A stretch of 64,000 nucleotides of DNA, from positions 71,001 to 135,000 of the forward strand of contig NZ_CP019937.1 in assembly GCF_002117445.1 (NCBI RefSeq), read 5' to 3'. Made by a program: the position numbers and the translations under genes. Source of the DNA: Ketogulonicigenium robustum (GTDB lineage Bacteria; Pseudomonadota; Alphaproteobacteria; Rhodobacterales; Rhodobacteraceae). Below the pieces are notes generated by a model. That model worked only from the letters and a program-made list of their open reading frames with translations. It was not told the DNA's origin and made no database searches. Shown piece by piece: positions 53,469-64,000 of this stretch (position 1 is the stretch's first letter; every line of letters begins with the position of its first letter).

Positions 53469-56432
53469 TCAGTTTCCTTTGATGGTCAGGGCTTCGTCGA
53501 CAAGGGCGTTTTGCTGGGCTTTGTGCTGGCTTGCAAGCCCCGTCGCAGGCGATGCGGATGCGGCGCGGCCAACGTAGACGGCGCGGCGGTGCTTCGCCTC
53601 GATTTTATTCAGAACCCATTCAAGGTTGGGGTCGACAAAACTCCAACCGCCTTGGTTGCGGGGCTCTTCTTGACACCACACCATTTCGGCATCCTTGAAC
53701 CGGCCCAATTCGCGCACCAATGTCATGGTCGGGAACGGATAGAATTGCTCCAGACGCATCAGGTAAACATCGGTCAGGCCGCGGGCGTCGCGTTCTTCCA
53801 GCAGGTCATAGTAGACCTTGCCCGAACAAATGACCACGCGCTTGATCTTGTCATCGGGCTGCAGTTGCGTGGCCGAATTGCCCAGTTGTGCATCATCCCA
53901 CAGCACGCGGTGGAACGAGCTGTCGCCGGTGAAATCCGCCGCTTTCGACGTGGCCAAACGGTGGCGCAGCAGCGATTTCGGCGTCATCAGCACCAGCGGC
54001 TTGCGGAAGTCGCGGTGCAGTTGGCGGCGCAGGATGTGGAAGTAGTTGGCAGGCGTCGTGCAGTTGGCCACGATCCAGTTGTCGCCGCCGCACATCTGCA
54101 AAAAGCGTTCAAGCCGCGCCGAGGAGTGCTCGGGGCCTTGGCCCTCGAACCCGTGGGGCAGCAGCATCACAAGGCCCGACATCCGCAGCCACTTCGATTC
54201 GCCCGAGGAAATGAACTGGTCGAACATGATCTGCGCGCCGTTGGCGAAGTCGCCGAATTGCGCTTCCCACAAAGTCAGCGCGTTCGGTTCGGCCAGCGAA
54301 TAGCCGTATTCAAAGCCCAGAACCGCATATTCCGACAGCATGGAATCGATCACCTCGTACTGGGCTTGGCCGGCACGGATGTTGTTCATCGGGTAGTAAC
54401 GCTGTTCGCTTTGCTGGTCGATAAAAGCCGAGTGACGCTGGCTGAACGTGCCGCGCGTCGAATCCTGCCCCGAAAGACGGACGGGATAGCCCTCGGTCAG
54501 CAGGCTGCCGAAGGCCATGGCTTCGGCAGTGGCCCAGTCGAACCCTTCGCCGGTTACGAACATGTTTCGCTTCGCCTCCAGCAAGCGATCCACCGTTTTG
54601 TGTAGGTGCAATCCCTCGGGCTGCGTGGTCAGCGCGGTGCCGATCTCGGCCATGGTTTCGGGCGAAATCGCCGTCGCAACGCGCGGGGTATTGTCCTGCG
54701 CAGGGCGGCCCAAATGCGCCCAGCGGCCGTCCAGCCAGTCGGCCTTATTCGGTTTATAGGCTTTTGCGGCCTCGAACTCGTCATTCAGGTGGCTTTGGAA
54801 GCGCGCCTTCATTTCCTCGATCTCACCTTCGGGGATCAGCCCGTCGGCGACCAGGCGGTCGGTATAGAGGGTCAGGGTCGTTTTGTGGCCCTTGATGGTC
54901 TTGTACATCGCCGGGTTGGTGAACATCGGCTCGTCGCCCTCGTTGTGACCAAAGCGGCGGTAGCAGAAGATGTCGATCACCACGTCCTTGTGGAACAGCT
55001 GGCGGAATTCGGTCGCAACGCGCGCGGCGTGGACGACAGCCTCGGGGTCGTCACCGTTCACGTGGAAGATCGGTGCCTCGACCATCAGGGCGATGTCGGT
55101 CGGGTAAGGGGACGAACGCGAATAGCTGGGCGCGGTGGTAAAGCCGATCTGGTTGTTCACCACGATATGGATCGTACCGCCGGTTTTATGTCCGACAAGG
55201 CCAGACAGGCCGAAGCATTCGGCCACGACGCCCTGACCTGCAAAGGCCGCATCGCCATGCAGCAGGATCGGCAGCACCTTGGTGCGGTCTTTGTCGTTCA
55301 GCTGCGCTTGTTTGGCGCGCACCTTGCCCAGCACGACGGGGTTCACCGCCTCAAGGTGCGAGGGGTTGGCCGTCAGCGACAGGTGGACTTTGTTGCCGTC
55401 AAACTCGCGGTCGGATGACGCGCCAAGGTGGTATTTCACATCGCCCGAGCCGTCGACATCGTCGGGCTTAAAGCTGCCGCCTTGGAATTCGTTGAAAATC
55501 GCACGGTAGGGTTTGGACAGAACGTTCGCCAGCACCGACAGGCGGCCGCGGTGGGGCATGCCCATGACGACCTCTTGCACGCCCATGGCGCCGCCGCGTT
55601 TGATGATCTGTTCCATCGCGGGGATCAGGGCCTCGCCGCCGTCCAGACCAAAGCGCTTGGTGCCCATGTATTTGACATGCAAGAACTTTTCAAAGCCTTC
55701 GGCCTCGACAAGCTTGTTCAGGATGGCGCGGCGTCCCTCGCGGGTGAAGGTGATTTCCTTGCCGTAGCCCTCGATCCGTTCCTTCAGCCATGCCGATTGG
55801 GCGGGGTCGGAGATGTGCATGTATTGCAGCGCGAAGGTGCCGCAGTACGTGCGGCGCACCAGATCGATGATCTGGTTCATGGTCGCGATTTCCAAGCCAA
55901 GCACGTTGTCGATGAAAATCGGGCGGTCCATATCCTCGGGGCCGAAGCCGTAGGATGCGGGGTCCAGTTCGGGGTAGTAGGGCTTGGCCTGCATCCCCAG
56001 CGGGTCTAGGTCGGCGGCCAGATGCCCGCGGATGCGATAGGCGCGGATCAGCATCAGCGCGCGCAGCGAATCGATCACGGCGCCGCGCAGTTGCCCCTCG
56101 GACACGACCTGACCTGCTGCTGCGGCCTTGTCCTGCAGTTTTTGCGTGGTGGTTTGCATCTGTTGCGCGGGCGATGCTTCGCCAGGCCATTGGCCATCCA
56201 GCGCGGCAATGGCATCGCCGCTGGGCAGCGGCGGCCAGTCGCGGCGCGCCCATGACGGGCCGTCGGTCTGCGGCTGTGCCGTCTCGCCCATGGCGGCAAA
56301 CAGGGCGCGCCAGCTTTCGTCGACATCCTGCGGGTTGGCGTCATAGCGCGCCTGCAGGTGGTCGATGTAATCAGCATTCGCGCCATTCAGCATATCGGCG
56401 GCGCGCAGGGCTTGGGGGGATTGGTCGTTCAT
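53469..56432 (-). CDS. sucA: 2-oxoglutarate dehydrogenase E1
   Basis: Thiamine-diphosphate decarboxylase of 987 residues, first component of the 2-oxoglutarate dehydrogenase complex. Recognised by FHVNGDDPEAVVHAARVATEFRQ and the GDAAFAGQGVVAECF thiamine region, GYPVRLSGQDSTRGTFSQRH, and C-terminal EEPRNQGGWSFVDP. N-terminal segment NADYIDHLQARYDANPQDVDESWRALF binds E2. All regions are present and continuous. Sits in order sucC-sucD-sucA-sucB on the minus strand. Confidence 0.98.
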   Translation of the reverse strand: MNDQSPQALRAADMLNGANADYIDHLQARYDANPQDVDESWRALFAAMGETAQPQTDGPSWARRDWPPLPSGDAIAALDGQWPGEASPAQQMQTTTQKLQDKAAAAGQVVSEGQLRGAVIDSLRALMLIRAYRIRGHLAADLDPLGMQAKPYYPELDPASYGFGPEDMDRPIFIDNVLGLEIATMNQIIDLVRRTYCGTFALQYMHISDPAQSAWLKERIEGYGKEITFTREGRRAILNKLVEAEGFEKFLHVKYMGTKRFGLDGGEALIPAMEQIIKRGGAMGVQEVVMGMPHRGRLSVLANVLSKPYRAIFNEFQGGSFKPDDVDGSGDVKYHLGASSDREFDGNKVHLSLTANPSHLEAVNPVVLGKVRAKQAQLNDKDRTKVLPILLHGDAAFAGQGVVAECFGLSGLVGHKTGGTIHIVVNNQIGFTTAPSYSRSSPYPTDIALMVEAPIFHVNGDDPEAVVHAARVATEFRQLFHKDVVIDIFCYRRFGHNEGDEPMFTNPAMYKTIKGHKTTLTLYTDRLVADGLIPEGEIEEMKARFQSHLNDEFEAAKAYKPNKADWLDGRWAHLGRPAQDNTPRVATAISPETMAEIGTALTTQPEGLHLHKTVDRLLEAKRNMFVTGEGFDWATAEAMAFGSLLTEGYPVRLSGQDSTRGTFSQRHSAFIDQQSEQRYYPMNNIRAGQAQYEVIDSMLSEYAVLGFEYGYSLAEPNALTLWEAQFGDFANGAQIMFDQFISSGESKWLRMSGLVMLLPHGFEGQGPEHSSARLERFLQMCGGDNWIVANCTTPANYFHILRRQLHRDFRKPLVLMTPKSLLRHRLATSKAADFTGDSSFHRVLWDDAQLGNSATQLQPDDKIKRVVICSGKVYYDLLEERDARGLTDVYLMRLEQFYPFPTMTLVRELGRFKDAEMVWCQEEPRNQGGWSFVDPNLEWVLNKIEAKHRRAVYVGRAASASPATGLASQHKAQQNALVDEALTIKGN

Positions 56433-56455
56433 GACTCTTGCTTCTAAAGGGGCAC

Positions 56456-57340
56456 TCAGCCCGAGATGGCTTCCAGGACGGCTTGGCCCAAAGTGGCGGG
56501 GCTGTCTGCGACGACGATGCCCGCGCTGCGCATCGCCTCGATCTTCGATTCGGCATCACCTTTCCCGCCCGAAATGACGGCGCCGGCATGACCCATGCGG
56601 CGGCCCGGGGGGGCGGTGCGGCCTGCGATGAAACCGGCGACGGGCTTCCAACGGCCCCGCGCCTTCTCATCTTTCAGGAATTGTGCGGCGTCTTCCTCGG
56701 CGCTGCCGCCGATTTCGCCGATCATGATGATCGACGCGGTGTCAGGGTCGGCCAAAAACATTTCCAGAATATCAATATGCTCTGACCCTTTGATCGGGTC
56801 GCCGCCAATGCCGACGGCCGTCGACTGGCCAAGGCCGACATCGGTGGTCTGCTTGACCGCCTCGTACGTCAGCGTGCCCGAGCGCGAGACGACGCCGACG
56901 CTGCCGGTGCTGAAGATATTGCCGGGCATAATGCCGATCTTGCAGGCATTCGGCGTCAGCAGCCCCGGGCAGTTCGGCCCGATCAGGCGCGACTTGCTGC
57001 CCTGCAGCGCGCGCTTGACGCGCATCATATCCAGCACCGGAATACCTTCGGTGATGGCGACAATCAGCGGGATTTCCGCGTCGATCGCCTCGAGGATCGA
57101 ATCAGCTGCGAAGGGCGGGGGCACGTAGATCACGGTGGCATCCGCGCCGGTGCGTTCCACAGCCTCGTGCACGGTATTGAAAACCGGCAGATCAAGGTGA
57201 GTGGTGCCGCCCTTGCCGGGGGTCACGCCGCCGACCATCTTGGTGCCGTAGGCAATGGCTTGCCCCGAATGGAACGAGCCTTGCGCACCGGTGATGCCCT
57301 GACAGATGACCTTGGTGCTTTCGTTTATCAGTATCGCCAT
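56456..57340 (-). CDS. sucD: Succinyl-CoA synthetase alpha subunit
   Basis: CoA-binding subunit of 294 residues. It has the N-terminal [20 protein letters not shown]ossmann segment, [19 protein letters not shown] and the active-site phosphohistidine in the [13 protein letters not shown] motif. It performs substrate-level phosphorylation with SucC. A 103-base gap separates it from sucC, with two copies of a 15-base tandem repeat (57395-57424). Confidence 0.97.
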   Translation of the reverse strand: MAILINESTKVICQGITGAQGSFHSGQAIAYGTKMVGGVTPGKGGTTHLDLPVFNTVHEAVERTGADATVIYVPPPFAADSILEAIDAEIPLIVAITEGIPVLDMMRVKRALQGSKSRLIGPNCPGLLTPNACKIGIMPGNIFSTGSVGVVSRSGTLTYEAVKQTTDVGLGQSTAVGIGGDPIKGSEHIDILEMFLADPDTASIIMIGEIGGSAEEDAAQFLKDEKARGRWKPVAGFIAGRTAPPGRRMGHAGAVISGGKGDAESKIEAMRSAGIVVADSPATLGQAVLEAISG

Positions 57341-57394
57341 GGAACTCTCCTCGAAGGCCCCTGCTACGGTCTGGGTGGCATCTGCATGATGCCC

Positions 57395-57424
57395 GACGTG
57401 GATTGCGAAGACGTGGATTGCGAA
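57395..57424. repeat. Tandem 15 bp repeat between sucC and sucD
   Basis: GACGTGGATTGCGAA occurs twice head to tail, in the 103-base spacer between the two genes. It may be a simple slippage duplication. Confidence 0.7.
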
Positions 57425-57443
57425 TGTGCGCGGGGGTGCGGCA

Positions 57444-58640
57444 TCAGCCCGCCTTCACCGCTTGCACGATCTTTTGGGCGGCGTCGGCCAGATCGTCGGC
57501 GGGGATGACGTTCAAGCCGGAATTGCGGATGATTTCCTTGCCCAGCTCGACATTCGTGCCTTCCAGCCGCACGACCAGCGGCACTTTCAGGCCCACCTCT
57601 TGCACGGCGACGATGATGCCCTCGGCAATGATGTCGCAGCGCATAATGCCGCCAAAGATGTTCACCAGAATGCCCTGAACGTTCGGGTCGGACGTGATGA
57701 TCTTGAACGCCTCGGTCACCTTCTCAGCCGTGGCGCCACCGCCGACATCGAGGAAGTTCGCGGGCGCGGCGCCATACAGCTTGATGATATCCATCGTGGC
57801 CATGGCAAGGCCCGCGCCATTTACCATGCAGCCGATGGTGCCATCAAGGGCGATGTAATTCAGGTCGTATTTCGAGGCGACCAGCTCTTTGGGGTCTTCC
57901 TCGGTTTCGTCGCGCAAGGCGGCGATGGCGGGGTGGCGATACAGCGCGTTGTTATCGAACGCGATTTTCGCATCAAGGCAGCGCAGGTGCCCCGCAGGGT
58001 CGGTGACCAGCGGGTTGATCTCCAGCATCTCCATGTCGCATTGGGTGAATGCGGTATAAAGCTTGCCGGCCAGATCGACGCATTCCTTGACTTGCGCGCC
58101 GGTCAACCCCAGTGCGAATGCGATGCGACGCCCGTGCCACGGCTGGTAACCCGCAGCCGGATCAACGCTGAAGCTGATGACTTTTTCGGGTGTCTCGGCA
58201 GCGACGGTCTCAATGTCCATGCCGCCCTCGGTCGAGCAGACGTAGGAAATGCGCGAAGTTTGGCGGTCGATCAGCAGTGCGAGGTAAAATTCGTGGGCGA
58301 TATCGGCCCCGGCTTCCAGATAAACGCGCCCGACTTTGCGGCCCGCTGCGCCCGTTTGGGCTGTGACCAGCGTTTGCCCCAGCATCTGGCGGGCGATATC
58401 GGCCGCCTCGGTGGCCGAGCGTGCCAGCCGCACGCCCCCGCCAAGGCCGGCAGCCGTTTCACGAAAGTGGCCCTTGCCGCGTCCGCCCGCATGGATCTGC
58501 GCTTTCACGACCCACAGCGGGCCAGGCAGCGCAGCCGCAGCCTGATCGGCGGCGTCTGGTGTCAGGATGATTTCCCCCTGTCCGACAGGAAGGCCGAAGT
58601 CGCGCAACAAGCCCTTGGCTTGATATTCGTGGATGTTCAT
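57444..58640 (-). CDS. sucC: Succinyl-CoA synthetase beta subunit
   Basis: ATP-grasp subunit of 398 residues starting [19 protein letters not shown]. The chain has the ATP-grasp nucleotide segment [14 protein letters not shown], the LEINPLVTD metal-binding motif and [19 protein letters not shown] 58640 is chosen from the conserved start; the frame extends to 58694 without conservation. First gene of the suc operon; its upstream region holds two TGTGATCACA palindromes. Confidence 0.97.
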   Translation of the reverse strand: MNIHEYQAKGLLRDFGLPVGQGEIILTPDAADQAAAALPGPLWVVKAQIHAGGRGKGHFRETAAGLGGGVRLARSATEAADIARQMLGQTLVTAQTGAAGRKVGRVYLEAGADIAHEFYLALLIDRQTSRISYVCSTEGGMDIETVAAETPEKVISFSVDPAAGYQPWHGRRIAFALGLTGAQVKECVDLAGKLYTAFTQCDMEMLEINPLVTDPAGHLRCLDAKIAFDNNALYRHPAIAALRDETEEDPKELVASKYDLNYIALDGTIGCMVNGAGLAMATMDIIKLYGAAPANFLDVGGGATAEKVTEAFKIITSDPNVQGILVNIFGGIMRCDIIAEGIIVAVQEVGLKVPLVVRLEGTNVELGKEIIRNSGLNVIPADDLADAAQKIVQAVKAG

Positions 58641-58772
58641 TGCTGTATCCCGCACCACCCGATGTGAGGCCAGAACCGATCGCTGACCGTCCATGAAACC
58701 TATGGCCTATCAATCACAGGTCAACGCGTGCCAGAACTGATATTTCTAGCAGTTTGGTGAAATTCCGACATT

Positions 58773-58782
58773 TGTGATCACA
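58773..58782. promoter_or_regulatory. TGTGATCACA palindrome 1, upstream of sucC
   Basis: Exact ten-base palindrome about 130 bases before the sucC start, inside TTTGTGATCACAG. It recurs 21 bases on (58794) and in front of sdhC (60274). Candidate operator of a TCA-cycle regulator. Confidence 0.5.
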
Positions 58783-58793
58783 GTATTTAATCA

Positions 58794-58803
58794 TGTGATC
58801 ACA
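58794..58803. promoter_or_regulatory. TGTGATCACA palindrome 2, upstream of sucC
   Basis: Second exact copy, 21 bases (two helical turns) from the first, followed by a shorter TGATCA at 58807-58812. The phasing suits two dimers binding on the same face of the DNA. Confidence 0.5.
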
Positions 58804-58832
58804 AGGTGATCAATAGTCTGGCGCTAACATGT

Positions 58833-58866
58833 AACGGGGCCGGATCAGCGCTGATCCGGCCCCGTT
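58833..58866. terminator. 34 bp perfect palindrome between mdh and sucC
   Basis: AACGGGGCCGGATCAGC is followed at once by its exact complement, forming 17 bp arms. It lies 23 bases past the mdh stop on the minus strand. There is no T run behind it, so it may be a weak terminator, a processing hairpin that sets the ratio of mdh to suc transcript, or a block to readthrough. Confidence 0.7.
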
Positions 58867-58889
58867 CTACTTGCTTTTTCGCCCGGCGA

Positions 58890-60283
<1,394 letters not shown>

Positions 60284-60436
60284 AACGGCATGTTTTGCGA
60301 TAACATCCAGCCAATCGGCCCGGCCCCGCGCGTTTTTCCCGTGACTTCGTGATCGGATCGGATATGCAATGCGGCATCGCCAGAGGGCTTTGCTGCTTTT
60401 TTAGCCGCGGTGCCCCGCAAGCAAGAGGTGGCGTTT

Positions 60437-60835
60437 ATGGCCGATATGCAAAAGGGCAGGCGTCCGCTGTCGCCCTTCATGCTGGGAAAATATTATCGTT
60501 TCCAGATGACATCCGTGTCGTCTCTGCTGACACGTATCACCGGTAACGCACTGATCGCAGGTACCGTTTTGGTGGTATGGTGGCTGCTGGGCGTTGCAAT
60601 GGGGCCAGATTGGTTCGGGCCGGTGCATTGGGTGATCACAAGCTGGATCGGGCGGCTGATCATTGTCGGCTCGCTGTGGGCGATGTGGTATCATTTCCTT
60701 GCAGGGGCACGGCATTTGATTTTTGATCGCGGCTACGGGCTGAAGATCCAGACGGCGGAACGTCTGGGCTGGGCTGCCGTGATAGGTTCGTTCGTGTTGA
60801 CGGCGCTGACCGTCGGCCTGTTTTGCCTGATCTGA
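60437..60835 (+). CDS. sdhC: Succinate dehydrogenase cytochrome b556 subunit
   Basis: Membrane anchor of 132 residues. RPLSPFMLGKYYRFQMTSVSSLLTRITGNALIAG carries the conserved Ser and Arg for quinone binding, and the heme ligand His lies in MWYHFLAGARHLIFD. Three membrane helices. ATG 60437 follows AAGAGGTGG; upstream in-frame starts at 60410 or 60349 are less likely. First gene of the sdh operon. Confidence 0.95.
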   Translation: MADMQKGRRPLSPFMLGKYYRFQMTSVSSLLTRITGNALIAGTVLVVWWLLGVAMGPDWFGPVHWVITSWIGRLIIVGSLWAMWYHFLAGARHLIFDRGYGLKIQTAERLGWAAVIGSFVLTALTVGLFCLI

Positions 60836-60846
60836 GGGAGGCGAGA

Positions 60847-61230
60847 ATGCGGTATCTTACAGATCGTAAACGCGCTGTCGGGAACGGCGCTTCGCGTACC
60901 GGCACGCTGGATCACATCTTCATGACGACCAGTGCCTATGGGCTGCTGCTGCTGGTGCCTTGCCTGATCTGGGTCTTGGGGCATGCGTTGTTTTTGCCGT
61001 TCGATCAGGCGCGCCTTTATCTGGCACGCCCGTTTCCCATTATCGTTCTGGGGATGACCTTGGTGGTGGGGATGCGCCACTTTGCCGTTGGCGCCCAGAT
61101 GATGATCGAGGATTACCTGCACGGCTACGCCCGTGAAGTGGCGGTCATGCTGGCGCGCGGCCTTTCGTGGCTGCTAATCGCGACCGGCATTCTGGCGCTG
61201 GTGCGTCTGGCGCTGGGCCAACCTGAATAA
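60847..61230 (+). CDS. sdhD: Succinate dehydrogenase membrane anchor subunit
   Basis: Second anchor of 127 residues with three helices: TTSAYGLLLLVPCLIWVLGHALFL, PFPIIVLGMTLVVGMRHFAVGAQ (heme/quinone region with His) and VMLARGLSWLLIATGILALV. The conserved MRHFAVGAQMMIEDY motif is typical. ATG 60847 follows GAGGGAGG. It joins SdhC in complex II. Confidence 0.93.
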   Translation: MRYLTDRKRAVGNGASRTGTLDHIFMTTSAYGLLLLVPCLIWVLGHALFLPFDQARLYLARPFPIIVLGMTLVVGMRHFAVGAQMMIEDYLHGYAREVAVMLARGLSWLLIATGILALVRLALGQPE

Positions 61231-61251
61231 CTTTTCGCCAAAGGGACCGAA

Positions 61252-63057
61252 GTGGCAGCTTACACATACGAGACGCATGAATATGACGTCGTGGTGGTCG
61301 GCGCTGGTGGCGCTGGCCTGCGTGCAACGCTGGGCATGGCCGAACAGGGCTTGCGCACCGCTTGTATTTCCAAGGTTTTCCCGACGCGCAGCCACACGGT
61401 TGCGGCGCAGGGCGGCATTGCGGCCAGCTTGGGCAACATGGGCCCCGACAGCTGGCAGTGGCACATGTATGATACGGTGAAGGGCAGCGACTGGCTGGGC
61501 GACACTGATGCGATGGAATATCTGGCCCGAGAGGCCCCCAAGGCCGTGTACGAGCTAGAGCACTATGGCGTGCCCTTCAGCCGCACCGAAGAAGGCAAGA
61601 TCTACCAGCGTCCCTTTGGTGGCCACACGACCGAATATGGTGAAGGCCCGCCGGTGCAGCGCACCTGCGCCGCGGCTGACCGCACCGGCCACGCCATTTT
61701 GCACACGCTTTATGGCCAAAGCCTGAAACAGCAGGCCGAGTTCTACATTGAATATTTCGCCATCGACCTGATCATGTCCGAAGACGGTGTCTGCACGGGC
61801 GTTCTGGCGTGGAAATTGGATGACGGTACCTTCCACGTTTTTTCGGCCAAGATGGTCGTGCTGGCGACGGGCGGTTACGGGCGGGCGTATTTCAGCGCGA
61901 CCTCGGCCCACACCTGCACGGGCGATGGCGGTGGTATGGTGGCCCGCGCTGGGCTGCCGCTACAGGACATGGAATTTGTGCAGTTCCACCCGACGGGGAT
62001 CTACGGCTCGGGCTGTCTGATCACCGAAGGCGCGCGCGGCGAGGGTGGTTACCTGACCAATTCGGAAGGCGAGCGTTTTATGGAACGCTACGCCCCGACC
62101 TATAAAGATCTTGCCAGCCGCGACGTGGTTTCGCGTTGCATGACCATCGAGATTCGCGAAGGGCGGGGCGTGGGTCCGAACAAAGACCACATCTATCTGC
62201 ACCTGAACCACTTGCCGCCCGAAACGCTGCACGAGCGCCTGCCGGGCATTTCGGAATCCGCGCGCATTTTCGCAGGTGTTGACCTGACGAAAGAGCCGAT
62301 CCCCGTTCTGCCGACCGTGCACTACAACATGGGCGGTATTCCCACGAACTATTGGGGCGAGGTTCTGAACCCCACCGCCGAGAACCCCGACCGCGTCCAG
62401 CCCGGCCTGATGGCCGTGGGCGAAGCGGGCTGTGCCAGTGTGCACGGGGCGAACCGCCTCGGGTCGAATTCGTTGATCGATCTGGTGGTGTTCGGGCGGG
62501 CGGCTGCTATTCGCGCGGGCCAGATCATTCAGGCGGGGACGCCGAATCCGGCGCTGAACCCGCACGGTATCGCCAAGGCGTTCGATCGTTTTGATGCGCT
62601 ACGCTATGCCAATGGCAGCACGACGACTGCTGATCTGCGGTTGGAAATGCAAAAGACGATGCAGGCCGATGCTGCGGTGTTCCGCACCGACAAGACCTTG
62701 GCCGAGGGGGTCGAGAAGATGGCCGCCGTCGCCGCCAAGGTTGGCGATCTGAAGGTGACCGACCGCAGCTTGGTATGGAACAGCGATCTGATGGAGACGC
62801 TGGAGCTGACGAACCTGATGCCGAACGCGCTGGCGACCATTGTGGCCGCCGAAGCGCGCAAGGAATCGCGCGGCGCCCATGCCCACGAAGATTACCCGAA
62901 CCGCGATGACGTGAACTGGCGCAAGCACTCGCTGGCATGGGTCGAGGGGAACAATGTTTCGCTCGCCTTTCGTCCCGTTCACCTCGAGCCGCTGACGACA
63001 GTTGACGAAGGCGGTATCGACCTGAAGAAAATCGCGCCCAAAGCGCGTGTGTACTAA
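61252..63057 (+). CDS. sdhA: Succinate dehydrogenase flavoprotein subunit
   Basis: FAD subunit of 601 residues from GTG 61252. The FAD is linked to His48 in [35 protein letters not shown] is the dinucleotide fold; [25 protein letters not shown] and the NPHGIAK region complete the active site, with catalytic Arg in the MSRCMTIE-type segment. It oxidises succinate to fumarate at the inner membrane. sdhB is not in this window. Confidence 0.98.
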   Translation: MAAYTYETHEYDVVVVGAGGAGLRATLGMAEQGLRTACISKVFPTRSHTVAAQGGIAASLGNMGPDSWQWHMYDTVKGSDWLGDTDAMEYLAREAPKAVYELEHYGVPFSRTEEGKIYQRPFGGHTTEYGEGPPVQRTCAAADRTGHAILHTLYGQSLKQQAEFYIEYFAIDLIMSEDGVCTGVLAWKLDDGTFHVFSAKMVVLATGGYGRAYFSATSAHTCTGDGGGMVARAGLPLQDMEFVQFHPTGIYGSGCLITEGARGEGGYLTNSEGERFMERYAPTYKDLASRDVVSRCMTIEIREGRGVGPNKDHIYLHLNHLPPETLHERLPGISESARIFAGVDLTKEPIPVLPTVHYNMGGIPTNYWGEVLNPTAENPDRVQPGLMAVGEAGCASVHGANRLGSNSLIDLVVFGRAAAIRAGQIIQAGTPNPALNPHGIAKAFDRFDALRYANGSTTTADLRLEMQKTMQADAAVFRTDKTLAEGVEKMAAVAAKVGDLKVTDRSLVWNSDLMETLELTNLMPNALATIVAAEARKESRGAHAHEDYPNRDDVNWRKHSLAWVEGNNVSLAFRPVHLEPLTTVDEGGIDLKKIAPKARVY

Positions 63058-63058
63058 C

Positions 63059-63418
63059 ATGCGCGCGCTGGCGGTTCTTTGCGGGGTTGTGGCGCTGTCG
63101 GGGTGCATCAGCGAAAGCGCGGTGACCGATACATCGCGCGCTTTGGCCAAGCAGGCCGTGGACAGCGCCATCGCGGGGCGCGTGCCGGCAGCCTTGGTGA
63201 CACCTGTCACCGACTGCGTCATCGATAACGCCACCCCGTCCGAGCTTGCGTCACTGGCTGCGGGGGCGTTCACGGGCGTTGCATCCACCCAAGCGGGCCA
63301 GACGGTTATGACGATCGCAGGTCGGCAAGCGACACAAAGCTGCGTGGTCGGCAATTTGGGCAGCGGCCTGATTGGCAGCGCGGCGGCGATGACGGCACTG
63401 CAGGGCGCTTGGCTGTGA
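63059..63418 (+). CDS. Small lipoprotein 1 in sdh operon
   Basis: Lipoprotein of 119 residues with lipobox LSGC (MRALAVLCGVVALSGCIS). The mature part has the segment VTPVTDCVIDNATPSELASLAAG, which recurs as VLADCVLAAATADELATLSAA in the protein starting at 63735, so the two are paralogues. Start ATG 63059 overlaps the sdhA stop closely and its own stop overlaps the next gene. Function unknown. Confidence 0.82.
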   Translation: MRALAVLCGVVALSGCISESAVTDTSRALAKQAVDSAIAGRVPAALVTPVTDCVIDNATPSELASLAAGAFTGVASTQAGQTVMTIAGRQATQSCVVGNLGSGLIGSAAAMTALQGAWL

Positions 63419-63723
63419 TGCGCGCAGGGGGGATCGTGCTGGCGGCCTCGGGGCTGATGGCCCTTGGGGCTTGTGCAAGCGCCCCCCGCGGCGAGGTTGA
63501 TATTGTAGCGGCGGCCGAGCATTGCGAACAGCAGGCCCGCGCCAGCATGGGGCCGACGGGTGAAGTCACCGTCGGTTTCAACAGCCGATCCGGCCCGACG
63601 GCAGAACTGGCAGTCGGGCTGACGAGTGATTATCTAAGACGACGCGACCCGCTGGATGTATACAGCGAATGCGTCATACGTCGCACCGGCGCGGCACCCT
63701 ATCGGCCGCCGGTATTGCGGTAA
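63418..63723 (+). CDS. Small lipoprotein 2 in sdh operon
   Basis: Product of 101 residues with a lipobox ALGAC (MRAGGIVLAASGLMALGACAS). ATG 63418 overlaps the previous stop by one base. The mature sequence (VDIVAAAEHCEQQARASMGPTGEVTVGFNSRSGPTAELAVGLTSDYLRRRDP) matches a periplasmic protein type common in Rhodobacterales beside sdh, but I know no function. Two cysteines remain in the mature part. Confidence 0.8.
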   Translation: MRAGGIVLAASGLMALGACASAPRGEVDIVAAAEHCEQQARASMGPTGEVTVGFNSRSGPTAELAVGLTSDYLRRRDPLDVYSECVIRRTGAAPYRPPVLR

Positions 63724-63734
63724 GGAACAAGGAC

Positions 63735-64000
63735 ATGGTCATGAAGAAGATCGTATTTTCCGTCATGCTGGCCGCTTTTGCGCTGCCTGCTTTCGCCCAG
63801 GATACCACGCGGGCGCGCGCGCTGATTCTGCCGATGCTGCAGGAAATCTCGCCCGGGCCTGCGGGCGAAGTTCTGGCCGATTGCGTTCTGGCCGCCGCGA
63901 CTGCGGACGAGCTTGCCACGCTGTCCGCCGCGACTGGCCCTAGCCGCGAGGTTGGCGCCCTGATCACCACCATCGTCAGCCGCCCTGCGGCGCTAAACTG
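63735..64000 (+). CDS. Exported protein, paralogue of lipoprotein 1 (3' end outside window)
   Basis: Open frame that runs off the window; no stop is present. From ATG 63735, or 63741 which has AAGGA at a better distance, it begins MKKIVFSVMLAAFALPAFAQDTT, a signal peptide cut after AFA. The segment PAGEVLADCVLAAATADELATLSAATG is related to that of the lipoprotein at 63059, with conserved Cys. It lies in the sdh operon ahead of the expected sdhB. Function unknown. Confidence 0.75.
   Translation, partial: MVMKKIVFSVMLAAFALPAFAQDTTRARALILPMLQEISPGPAGEVLADCVLAAATADELATLSAATGPSREVGALITTIVSRPAALN

Noticed and set aside
60631..60640. GGTGATCACA inside sdhC, close to the TCA palindrome
   Set aside because: One mismatch to the shared motif and inside coding sequence; other near-matches occur in coding regions, for example in the molybdenum hydroxylase and the dehydratase genes.

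Overview
The window is GC-rich bacterial DNA from an alphaproteobacterium, most likely of the Rhodobacterales. The evidence is the paired b and b' subunits in a stand-alone ATP synthase F0 operon, an Irr-type Fur protein divergent from fabA-fabB-fabI, MipZ in place of MinCDE, a cysteine-free ribosomal protein L31, and a ffh/rpsP/rimM/trmD/rplS/rpmE block. I do not assign a genus.

Layout. 1-2037: end of an OmpR-type response regulator and its histidine kinase. 2138-5901: a tRNA-Ser(GCU) followed by a 3.7 kb AT-richer island ending in a 20 bp copy of the tRNA 3' end; it carries a truncated integrase, one intact OLD-family ATPase/TOPRIM nuclease and about 1.3 kb of gene-less DNA rich in inverted repeats. 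6016-14887: a small exported protein, a LysR regulator, a flavoprotein, two creatininase-family amidohydrolases and a polyamine-type ABC importer whose two permease halves are fused; this looks like an uptake and catabolic unit for an unknown amide-like compound. 15084-17174: exported rhodanese and YeeE/TsuA-type transporter. 17171-21536: a Tat-exported two-subunit molybdenum hydroxylase with XdhC and a MocA-like maturation enzyme. 22141-25251: trehalose synthesis (otsB, otsA) and mipZ. 25616-27761: DEAD-box helicase, YbaK and a YnfA-like protein.

27804-33113 is a minus-strand translation and SRP operon (ffh, two GNATs, chorismate mutase, rpsP, rimM, trmD, rplS, rpmE). 33336-35420: a glycosyltransferase-like gene, a LysR gene and an ArsR gene whose 3' ends overlap convergently. 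35615-38172: atpI-atpB-atpE-atpF'-atpF. 38228-42393: FadR-type regulator, OmpA lipoprotein, AraC/Ogt fusion, endonuclease III and adenosine kinase. 42610-46835: threonine-dehydratase-like enzyme, fabI, fabB, fabA and irr. 46928-50270: tRNA-Gln(UUG), kdsA and two capsule-export-type genes.

50389-64000 is a TCA-cycle locus: mdh, sucC, sucD, sucA, sucB, a MAPEG protein and lpdA on the minus strand, and sdhC-sdhD-sdhA plus three small exported proteins on the plus strand. An exact TGTGATCACA palindrome occurs twice upstream of sucC and once upstream of sdhC, suggesting one shared regulator. No CRISPR array or rRNA was seen. The best candidates for something undescribed are the OLD-nuclease island, the creatininase/ABC cluster and the TCA operator.
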